Shown: one piece after another, positions 9,068 through 15,514 of the stretch
How the letters are laid out: every line of letters starts with the position of its first letter
Position numbering within the stretch: position 1 is the stretch's first letter
Origin: a virus
Length of the DNA stretch: 24,628 nucleotides
Virus record (IMG/VR): IMGVR_UViG_3300024520_000478
Location: 1 to 24,628 of that record
Strand: one strand, 5' to 3'
Made by a program: the position numbers and the translations under genes
The notes under the pieces: model-generated
Seen by the model: the letters and a program-made list of their open reading frames with translations, nothing else
What the model was told of the DNA's origin: nothing
Database searches by the model: none

Positions 9068-9780
9068 GGAATAGTCGTTATCCCAGGCACCGACGTGACC
9101 AGCACGGAACCCGACTGCAACACGGTTAGGTATACCATCGTCCTCGCGCTCGCGGTCGTATCGACGGCGGGCAGAGATCCCCCAGGAGATCGGTAGTCGG
9201 TTCCGAACGTAACGATGTGACCACCCGAGCCGCTCTGCACGAGATCCAGCGCAACCGTCGTTCCCTTCCCCGCCTCGCTGTTAAGCGGATTCGAGATCGT
9301 TGTGTCCGCAGCAAGTGTCGCGTACTTGAAAGGCGACAGTGCCAAGTCGATTGCGATGAGTTGATCCGGTCCAGCACCGTCAACAGTCGGAGTGACCTGA
9401 GCGTAAGTCGCAAACTGGCATGTAATGAAGTCGCTTTTGGAGTCGAGTCGCGGGAGCGTCGGAATAAGACTCGTCGCGGTATCCATTGGCTCGATGTCGA
9501 CGTTCTCCCACGCATCCCCATCGCGTACCTGGATAACAAGCCGACCCGTTCTCTCATCGGTCGCGAAGAAGATCGAACCGTTCTGGAACGCCACCGCTGG
9601 TCCGTCCCTGTTGGCGATCGTGTCGCGCTCGAACGTGTGCCTACCTTCCTGATTCCCGCCCGTTGACATCGAATGCTCGAGGTTGATGGCTGTCTCGATT
9701 TGATCGTTATTGGCGCGAATCGTGTTGTCGCCGACGCTGATCTTTGTGTTCCCTGGTGGGTTGTTCTTGTCCCATACCAT
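9064..9780 (-). CDS. Tail fibre/appendage protein
   Basis: The 238-aa product begins with a conserved-looking N-terminal module (NNPPGNTKISVGDNTIRANN, about 6-25) that I associate with fibre-type proteins of phages and prophages. Its C-terminal part (about 150-235) has the pattern YATLAADTTISNP...GTTVALDLVQSGSGGHIVTF...SPGG, a beta repeat typical of phage fibre C-terminal domains. A central segment (RLVIQVRDGDAW) resembles a short beta hairpin. It precedes the Gly-rich adhesin gene with an ATGA overlap, so the two may form the shaft and tip of one host-recognition appendage. Assignment is by pattern recognition; the exact family was not checked. Confidence 0.6.
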   Translation of the reverse strand: MVWDKNNPPGNTKISVGDNTIRANNDQIETAINLEHSMSTGGNQEGRHTFERDTIANRDGPAVAFQNGSIFFATDERTGRLVIQVRDGDAWENVDIEPMDTATSLIPTLPRLDSKSDFITCQFATYAQVTPTVDGAGPDQLIAIDLALSPFKYATLAADTTISNPLNSEAGKGTTVALDLVQSGSGGHIVTFGTDYRSPGGSLPAVDTTASARTMVYLTVLQSGSVLVTSVPGITTIP

Positions 9781-9782
9781 CG

Positions 9783-10430
9783 CTAGAAACTCCTTTTCCA
9801 GCGGCGCGCATTGGGCCGCGCTTGAGCGTATACATGCAGTCTGCTCTTGTAGGATTCGTAGAGGGCTTGTTCTCGGGCGAAGCCCGCCGCATCCTCGGAC
9901 TCGGCCAAGAACTCAGAGGCCGCCGCCGTGATAGATGCCAGCGCATGAATGTCGTTGTTGATGCCATCATTCGACAGGTCGGCACTCGGGCCGCCGCGAA
10001 TTGGGATCTTGATGATGTAGGCCAGATCAGGAATCGGGCTCAGGATCACTTGCCGGCCATGAAAGAGAATCGCCGAGGGTTTGCCGCTCGCAGACGTGTC
10101 TCGGTCGGCGTACTCAAAGACCGCACGATCTGTCTCGACATCGAGAAACTTTGTGCTTTGGGCGATAGTCGAGCCGCCACCGTCTTTGTATGAGTTGATC
10201 CAAGCCGCTTCGCCGTTGGGCGCGATGACCTCTTCGGCGTAGGCGTAGGCATCGGTGCCGATGGTCGTATCGAGGTTCCACAACCCCTCGCTGAACTCGC
10301 CGCCAACGTCTGCCGGTATGACGTATCGGTAGGCACGGTTCAGGTAGGCATCGATATCACCGTCGTCTAAATCATTGGACAGGTCCGAAACGTGTTCCGT
10401 GAAACGGGTTCGCATGTCAACGAGATTCAT
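9783..10430 (-). CDS. Head-tail connector/adaptor protein
   Basis: The 215-aa product has the layout of podovirus head-completion adaptors: an N-terminal helical segment with Asp-rich turns (SNDLDDGDIDAYLNRAYR, about 17-34), a beta-rich centre (about 50-150) and a C-terminal helical region (about 160-210). It lies just after the capsid genes and before the fibre genes, where such adaptors (P22 gp4-like or T7 gp11-like) are found. The ATG at 10430 has GGGAG eight bases upstream. A strong hairpin (10448-10477) ends just in front of that site. The connector role is likely from context; the subfamily is uncertain. Confidence 0.6.
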   Translation of the reverse strand: MNLVDMRTRFTEHVSDLSNDLDDGDIDAYLNRAYRYVIPADVGGEFSEGLWNLDTTIGTDAYAYAEEVIAPNGEAAWINSYKDGGGSTIAQSTKFLDVETDRAVFEYADRDTSASGKPSAILFHGRQVILSPIPDLAYIIKIPIRGGPSADLSNDGINNDIHALASITAAASEFLAESEDAAGFAREQALYESYKSRLHVYAQARPNARRWKRSF

Positions 10431-10447
10431 TCAACAGGCTCCCAGAA

Positions 10448-10477
10448 GAGGGGCAGGAGCCGCAGCCCCCGCCCCTC
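10448..10477 (-). other. 13-pair RNA hairpin in front of the connector gene
   Basis: On the minus strand GAGGGGC (10477-10471) pairs with GCCCCTC (10454-10448), followed by a G-U pair and GGGGC pairing with GCTCC (one G-U), closed by a TGCG tetraloop. Where the plus strand would have an A-C mismatch, the minus strand has G-U, so the structure fits minus-strand RNA better. It is followed by TTCTGGG, not a U-run, so a simple intrinsic terminator is doubtful. An mRNA-stabilising, processing or translation-control element is possible. Confidence 0.65.
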
Positions 10478-10490
10478 AACCTCTCCGCTT

Positions 10491-10922
10491 CTAGTAGTCG
10501 TTACGACCACAGAGGAGCGAAACCGCATAGGTCGGCGCGGTCGTCGCCGTGCCGGCGTATGTCACTTCCAAGTTGACAACGAGAGCAGAGCCACCCAGGG
10601 AAACGGCATTCACCGTGGTCAGGGCAGCATCCGACGCAGCGGACTCGACAGCCCCGATAGCGCCGCCGAAGTCGGCGCCCCCGTCGAGAACTTCCGTGTC
10701 TCCTGCGCCAGTCGCGCCGATCTCGAGATCAGCCGCACTTGTCGTCGCTGCGACATCAGCCGCCGCGACCACCATCTTCGCATCGAAAATGATCGTTCCA
10801 GCCGGCAGCGTCACTACCGTCACGTCCGTGGTTCCCGTGAGGGTGCCAGGGGTGACGTAGAACGTATGCCAGCCGAACGGTCGAGCGATGTCTGGAGATG
10901 CCGGAACGATTAGATCAGCCAT
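10491..10922 (-). CDS. Small beta protein, putative capsid decoration protein
   Basis: The 143-aa product is rich in Ala, Thr, Val, Gly and Asp, with alternating beta segments and almost no charged helices. It lies directly after the major capsid gene, 12 bases downstream of its stop side. Its composition and its place between capsid and connector are typical of capsid decoration or head fibre proteins. The N-terminus (ADLIVPASPDIARPFGWHTF) is extended. No family is recognised. A structural role on the head is inferred from context only. Confidence 0.55.
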   Translation of the reverse strand: MADLIVPASPDIARPFGWHTFYVTPGTLTGTTDVTVVTLPAGTIIFDAKMVVAAADVAATTSAADLEIGATGAGDTEVLDGGADFGGAIGAVESAASDAALTTVNAVSLGGSALVVNLEVTYAGTATTAPTYAVSLLCGRNDY

Positions 10923-10934
10923 TGTTCAGCCCTC

Positions 10935-11981
10935 CTAGGTTGGGGCGGATTCGGTGTTGGTCAAACGAATGACCCCGAAGTCCGCACTGTTGAAGGTTGC
11001 CTTCTTGATACCGAACACGGAACCGGCCGCGATTCCCTCTTCGTTGCCGTAGTCGTCGTCTTCCTCGCGATACGAGAAATAAGAACCACCACCAGCACCA
11101 CGCTTGGTCTTCTTCACGGCATTGCCAAAGGAAACGACGCCTGCACATGCTCCGAGGAACACGTTATGCGTCACATCCCCGACCCGCTGGATGAACTCCG
11201 ATTCGTGAAGCACGACACCGTTGTATTCCCCAAGCGCACCCGTGTAGATGGGGTTGCTGGAGCCACGCTCGCTCGCGTTTTGGTGAATCTCGGTCCATTG
11301 CGAGTTCCCGGTCGCGGTCTTCATCGACCGAACCGAGTACGGATGCAGGACGGCCACATACTTCGGCTGTCCGTTCACCATCGTTGGCTTGACCCTCGGA
11401 TTCGTCACCTTGGCCTTGGCGATTGCATCGTCGAGGTCATTGAGATCGAAAGCCGATCCGGTGTTGTTCACCAGATGAGCCGCATCGGGTGCCGTGAGCG
11501 CATTGCCCGCGAATCCACTCGCGCCGAGAATCCCCGAAACGGTTTCCTCACCGTCGCCCGCCACTCCAGCGAGGTAGGTGAACAGCATCGTGTCGTAGAT
11601 TCGAGCAAACCAATCGGACAGACTGTCCCGGCCCTCGGCCCGAAGGTCGTGAACCGTCCGCTGTTGCGTCATACCTCGGAAGGCATGGGCGTTGCGGAGT
11701 TGGTCGATTGCGACGGAGTCCTGATTGAATGTCAGAGCCGACTCAAAACCCTTGAGACGGGTATCACCCTGGACACCGTTCGAGCGATCTTGGCTTCTGA
11801 GGTCGTACTTGACCACATCACCTGCCGCGTCGTTCAGATCCGTGAGGAGCTTGATGATCGCGTCATTGCCGCGCCCCAAGAATCGCTTGAAGTAGGTCTT
11901 CCCGAGAGTCTCTCGGAAGAGTTGCAGGGACCAACGCTTGACCGCTTGCGCGTCGTTGGTCCCGAATTCTGTTACCGCCAT
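10935..11981 (-). CDS. Major capsid protein, N4-gp56 family
   Basis: The 348-aa product carries the recognisable pattern of the N4-gp56 capsid family: N-terminal FGTNDAQAVKRWSLQLFRE (6-24) followed by KTYFKRFLG, and a C-terminal part with YVAVLHPYSVRSMK (about 208-221) and NPIYTGALGEYNGVVLHESE (about 243-262). It forms the HK97-fold shell. The length is close to that usual for the family. It is preceded by a 270-bp gap with its own promoter candidate and several hairpins, which fits a gene needing high expression. The ATG at 11981 has AGGA about 12 bases upstream. No N-terminal delta domain is seen; scaffolding is provided by the separate gene upstream. Confidence 0.9.
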   Translation of the reverse strand: MAVTEFGTNDAQAVKRWSLQLFRETLGKTYFKRFLGRGNDAIIKLLTDLNDAAGDVVKYDLRSQDRSNGVQGDTRLKGFESALTFNQDSVAIDQLRNAHAFRGMTQQRTVHDLRAEGRDSLSDWFARIYDTMLFTYLAGVAGDGEETVSGILGASGFAGNALTAPDAAHLVNNTGSAFDLNDLDDAIAKAKVTNPRVKPTMVNGQPKYVAVLHPYSVRSMKTATGNSQWTEIHQNASERGSSNPIYTGALGEYNGVVLHESEFIQRVGDVTHNVFLGACAGVVSFGNAVKKTKRGAGGGSYFSYREEDDDYGNEEGIAAGSVFGIKKATFNSADFGVIRLTNTESAPT

Positions 11982-12036
11982 TGGAGGTATTCCTGTTAGG
12001 TCGGATGCGTCGGGACGGAACGCGGAGATACGCCCT

Positions 12037-12052
12037 GCGCGCGAATGCGCGC
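12037..12052 (-). other. GC hairpin in capsid leader
   Basis: GCGCGC, loop ATTC, GCGCGC on the minus strand: a perfect 6-bp stem with a 4-base loop, about 55 bases upstream of the capsid start. Confidence 0.6.
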
Positions 12053-12174
12053 CGCACGATAAGGCTCGTGAGCAGCCGGCGCTGGAAGGGGCGCCACGCT
12101 ACGACCTGGGCCGGAAAGCCCCGCTGTTTACGTCAACGACTCGCGGGGTGGAACGATTCCCCGTGTACGTCCTG

Positions 12175-12188
12175 CCCGCCGAAGCGGG
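12175..12188 (-). other. UUCG-tetraloop hairpin in capsid leader
   Basis: On the minus strand the sequence is CCCGC-TTCG-GCGGG. The closing C(UUCG)G is the classic extra-stable RNA tetraloop. On the plus strand the loop would be CGAA, so the structure is best explained as minus-strand RNA. No U-run follows, so it is not an evident terminator. Confidence 0.7.
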
Positions 12189-12216
12189 TCGCTGCTTATG
12201 GCAACGAATCCATTTC

Positions 12217-12244
12217 ATAATACACGCTAAACGCTAAACGCCAA
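12217..12244 (-). promoter_or_regulatory. Sigma70-like promoter for the capsid gene
   Basis: On the minus strand, TTGGCG (12244-12239) and TATTAT (12222-12217) are separated by 16 bases. The -35 box lies within the central 8 bases of the 22-bp dyad, and an extra half-site is in the spacer, so a factor bound to the dyad would directly meet the polymerase. Host sigma preference is unknown. Confidence 0.55.
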
Positions 12245-12252
12245 TTTAGCGT
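12224..12252. promoter_or_regulatory. 22-bp dyad operator ACGCTAA-N8-TTAGCGT plus a half-site
   Basis: On the plus strand ACGCTAA (12231-12237) and its inverse TTAGCGT (12246-12252) are separated by 8 bases. A further ACGCTAA (12224-12230) directly precedes it as a tandem copy. The same dyad with the same spacing occurs at 20575-20596. As RNA it could also form a 7-8-bp stem just after the scaffold stop codon. Confidence 0.7.
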
Positions 12253-13400
12253 CATTCCATCCCTGAGATACCCAACCTCTTCCCGAGTGCCCTCATCTTC
12301 TTCTCTTTGGCATCTGGGAATAGAATCGGGTCTGCCCGAAATGCCTTCTCCAGAGCGTCAAATTCCGCTTCGTCGGCACTCGGCGAGACGCTTCGTGCCG
12401 CACCCTTCCGAGCCAGACTGCGGGGCGCATCGGAAACAGACTCGACCGAATCGGAGTGTCCTAAAGGCGGCGCCTGCGCCGGCCCCATGCGCTCGAGGAC
12501 CGACATTTTCCACATCACGTTGTCGGAGGCAAAGGCTGCGACGAACTCGTCCAGCACGGGCGCCACATCGGGGAAGAACTCTTCCACCTTCTCGCCGATG
12601 CCAGACTGCCGAATGAACATCTGCACGTCACCGATCGAGCCGGGTCGGAAACCCTGCCGGTTCGCCTCGACGATCAGGGCTTCGGAAATGAAGTCGTCTG
12701 CCTTCTGCGCGGCGTCGAAGAGCGGCTGATTCCGCTCACGGTCGCGACTGACGAAGTGATGCTCGAGCTGCCGGGTGTTCTCTTGCCGTATCTGGGCCGG
12801 CGTCGGTCGCATCGCTTCCTGGTAGGCGCTATGCGCCGTCGCCTGCATCTGCGCCGACAGTTTCTCTTGGTCGACGTAGACACTCTGCCCATCCTCGGAC
12901 ACGACGACGGGAATGCGGTTGGAGTCGGCGGCAGGCGGGGGTGTCGCGATCCCGGCACCCGAGCCCTCAGGCGGCCTCGTGGGCATCGGTGCCTGACGCT
13001 GCGACATCGCAAGTTCCGCCTGTCGCCGCTCCGCGCGCAACCGCTGGAGTTCCTTCTGCAAGCCCGCCTCACGTCTCTCGGATACCGCAATCCGCTCGCC
13101 TACGTCCGATTCGTCGGGCTCTTCGGTCGGCGTCTCTGTATCTGAGGGTTCGGGCGTCTCGAGGCGCAGATTCCCAGGCTCCTCTTCGGCCTCGGGCTCC
13201 TCTTCCGCTGCCGATTCCGCTTCGGCAGGTTCCGGCTCTGGTTCCGGCTCGGTTTCCTTCGCCTCAACGGGTTCCGGTGCGGGTTCCGCTATCTCGGCGT
13301 CCGGTCTGTCGTCTGGATCGACTTCAGGCGCCTCGCCTAGCAGGTCGTCGAGGTGATCATTCATTTCGTTCGGGTCTTGGGTCGGAGATGCTGCGGTCAT
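12252..13400 (-). CDS. Capsid scaffolding protein
   Basis: The 382-aa product lies between portal and capsid genes. The N-terminal third (about 15-105) is a very acidic Glu/Pro-rich disordered region. It is followed by a heptad-like helical stretch (RREAGLQKELQRLRAERRQA, about 110-129), a Pro-rich linker and a helical C-terminal half, and ends in a basic segment (KEKKMRALGKRLG), which in other scaffolds is the capsid-binding part. No protease motif is seen. The start overlaps the portal stop as ATGA (13400-13397). This composition and position are typical of the scaffold of N4-gp56-type and P22-type heads. The family was not matched by sequence. Confidence 0.75.
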   Translation of the reverse strand: MTAASPTQDPNEMNDHLDDLLGEAPEVDPDDRPDAEIAEPAPEPVEAKETEPEPEPEPAEAESAAEEEPEAEEEPGNLRLETPEPSDTETPTEEPDESDVGERIAVSERREAGLQKELQRLRAERRQAELAMSQRQAPMPTRPPEGSGAGIATPPPAADSNRIPVVVSEDGQSVYVDQEKLSAQMQATAHSAYQEAMRPTPAQIRQENTRQLEHHFVSRDRERNQPLFDAAQKADDFISEALIVEANRQGFRPGSIGDVQMFIRQSGIGEKVEEFFPDVAPVLDEFVAAFASDNVMWKMSVLERMGPAQAPPLGHSDSVESVSDAPRSLARKGAARSVSPSADEAEFDALEKAFRADPILFPDAKEKKMRALGKRLGISGME

Positions 13401-15505
13401 CGGTCCCCCATCGCCACCTGGCGCTGTTGTTGGCGGTTCTCAAGCATCGAAAGGAAAAATTCCTTCTCGTTCGAATCCGATTTCTCCCACAACTCGGCGA
13501 GCTTCGATGACACGTCGCTTTCCTGCTTGCTGTGCTTCAACGACTCTTCAGCCATGTTGTGTCGCGCGGTTTCCTTGTTCTTCATTGCTTCCGTCATCGC
13601 AGCCTGTTGCATCTGCTGCTCGAACATCTTTGCCTGCTTCTCTGCGCCGGCAGCCTGCGACTGCTTCGCCTGCTCGACGTATGCCTTCAGCCGTTCTCGC
13701 TGCGATCTCGAACCCGTCGATGTCTCGACGATGACCTCTGGATCGACCGGGATTCCCGCCTGGATCATCTTGAGTTGAACCTCGAATTCCATCATGCGGA
13801 GTGTTGAGTTCTCACTCGAATGCTCAAGCTCGATGTTCCAGTGCATTGATCGGAGATCACGCAGCGCAGCCCGCGACTTCGGGACCATCTGCCCACCCGG
13901 CTGTCGCGGGTCTGGCCCCATCTCGACGATGAGCCCGTTGCCGACCTTGTACTTCGCCTCATTGGCGACATAAGACTGAACCTGATCGTCAGGCATGGCA
14001 CGCGCAATCGCTTCGACGACGCGCCGCACAACCTCGTGCTGCGCGTGTTCGTAGTTCGAGATCGGATCCTGAACGACTTGCCGAGACTTGTGGTATCGCA
14101 GCGCGACCGTCGTTGCGGCTTCAGCCTTGGATGCCGGTTGCATCACCCCGCTCGAGGGGATGCCGCTCACCTTGTCGACGAGATCCATTGCTGACGCCGC
14201 ACGCTGCAAGATAGCCGCAGAAGGTGGCGTAATTACCTTCTCCTGAACTTGCCCCGCCGTGAGGGCGCCCTTCTTCACGATGGCAATGCCGGCAGGGCGC
14301 CGCATCTCGGCGGAAAACTGCGATTCATCAGAAATCGCACCCTCTTCCGCGATCGTTCCCGGTGCCGTGGACTGCGCGATGTACTCGATCTCGAGGCTCT
14401 TGCTCTTGTTCAGTTCCATCTGCGGGTCGAAGAGGTTACGCACCAACCCGTAAGCAGTACCCTCTTCCTCGTCCATCATGTAGACGTAGTCGACGATCGA
14501 GAACCCATCGAACGGGCCTGGAGAGTCGTACTCGGCAAGGATCTCGGGACCGACAAACTCGCAAACCTTGACGGCTTCCTTCGTCGTCTCTTCGATCGAG
14601 TAGGGCTCGCCCATGTCGATCGCCATGTCGACCCGCTGCCTCTGCTCGTCGTCGATCTCGGTACGCTGCCCGGTTATCATGTGCGTGGCGAACGTCACAT
14701 CGACAAACTCTTTGTACTCGTAACGGATGACGCGGACCTTGCGCTTCTGACGGTCGAAGTAGTAACGACTGTGCTTTTCGCCGTCGTAATCGTCGATCCC
14801 GCCGCCCAGGTCGTCCGATGCGTCCTCCGACCACGACCCCGCAGAACCAATATCGGACGGGTCGTTGCTATTGGACAGTTCCGCCCACATCCTCGCCTTT
14901 TCGGGGTAGGCGTCCTTGAACTCACCCTTCGACAGCCAACGGTCCCAGAACACATGGCGCGCATCGCTGCGGTCGGCTTCGATCGACGACGAGTCCCAGT
15001 GGAGTTCGAACGGCATGATCCGGTAGACGTTGATTTCGATCCAACCCTGGCCCTCGCTCGAGGGCACGACCTCGACGTGCATCCCGCACTCGCCGGCAAT
15101 CGTTCCCGTCTTGAGCTGAGCAGCGGACTTGCGCTCGTAGCGCGCATCCTGAAGAACCTGATCCTTCACGATGTCGAGAACCTCGGCCAGGAGCTTGTCC
15201 TCGGCCCCCGAGCCCGTCACCATCGGCGACCGCTGCGCGTCGGCGTACATGCCGAGGAACGAATCCACCTTGTCCTTGATGATATTGAACGAGAATGCGG
15301 GGCGTCCCTCGTCGCGCAGATAGGCCAAATCCTTCGATTCCCACTGTCCCTCTAGCCGGGTATTGTGGTAGAAGCGCTCCGCTCGGTGCGCCTCGGCGTG
15401 GGCCTCTCGGGTATGGTCGACCGCTTCCTCGAACAGTTGCCGCGCATTGCGGAGCTTTTCGCCGCCGTCGTCCTGAGCTTCGCCTGGTTCTGCGTCGTAA
15501 TCCAT
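13397..15505 (-). CDS. Portal protein, P22-like
   Basis: The 702-aa product matches the P22-like portal layout. The N-terminal helical region has EGQWESKDLAYLRDEGRPAF (about 52-71) followed by SFNIIKDKVDSFLGMYADAQ (about 72-91), a conserved portal signature. The stem and clip region lies in the centre, with an acidic DDYDGEKHSRYYF segment. A long C-terminal helical and Gln-rich coiled-coil stretch (about 600-690) may form a barrel. It forms the dodecameric DNA channel at the head vertex and binds the terminase. The ATG at 15505 follows the 958-aa gene's stop by 9 bases, with AGGGG in front. The size is close to that of P22 gp1 (about 725 aa). Confidence 0.88.
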   Translation of the reverse strand: MDYDAEPGEAQDDGGEKLRNARQLFEEAVDHTREAHAEAHRAERFYHNTRLEGQWESKDLAYLRDEGRPAFSFNIIKDKVDSFLGMYADAQRSPMVTGSGAEDKLLAEVLDIVKDQVLQDARYERKSAAQLKTGTIAGECGMHVEVVPSSEGQGWIEINVYRIMPFELHWDSSSIEADRSDARHVFWDRWLSKGEFKDAYPEKARMWAELSNSNDPSDIGSAGSWSEDASDDLGGGIDDYDGEKHSRYYFDRQKRKVRVIRYEYKEFVDVTFATHMITGQRTEIDDEQRQRVDMAIDMGEPYSIEETTKEAVKVCEFVGPEILAEYDSPGPFDGFSIVDYVYMMDEEEGTAYGLVRNLFDPQMELNKSKSLEIEYIAQSTAPGTIAEEGAISDESQFSAEMRRPAGIAIVKKGALTAGQVQEKVITPPSAAILQRAASAMDLVDKVSGIPSSGVMQPASKAEAATTVALRYHKSRQVVQDPISNYEHAQHEVVRRVVEAIARAMPDDQVQSYVANEAKYKVGNGLIVEMGPDPRQPGGQMVPKSRAALRDLRSMHWNIELEHSSENSTLRMMEFEVQLKMIQAGIPVDPEVIVETSTGSRSQRERLKAYVEQAKQSQAAGAEKQAKMFEQQMQQAAMTEAMKNKETARHNMAEESLKHSKQESDVSSKLAELWEKSDSNEKEFFLSMLENRQQQRQVAMGDR

Positions 15506-15514
15506 AACGTGCCC

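Larger units (their letters stand above)
11982..12251 (-). other. 270-bp structured leader before the capsid gene
   Basis: No ORF is supported here. Reading the minus strand, the region holds a 22-bp dyad and promoter candidate (12217-12252), a hairpin with a UUCG tetraloop (12188-12175), a wider stem of CCCCGC (12148-12143) with GCGGGG (12124-12119), and a GCGCGC stem with an ATTC loop (12052-12037). A Shine-Dalgarno follows shortly before 11981. It looks like a long structured 5' untranslated region. Confidence 0.6.

Noticed and set aside
10448-10477. Classical intrinsic terminator
   Set aside because: The stem is strong, but no U-run follows; only TTCTGGG is present.
14249-15355. Plus-strand 368-codon open frame
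   Set aside because: It is antisense to the well-supported portal gene, Arg/Val/Leu-rich with no motif and no Shine-Dalgarno, as expected for the mirror frame of a GC-rich gene.
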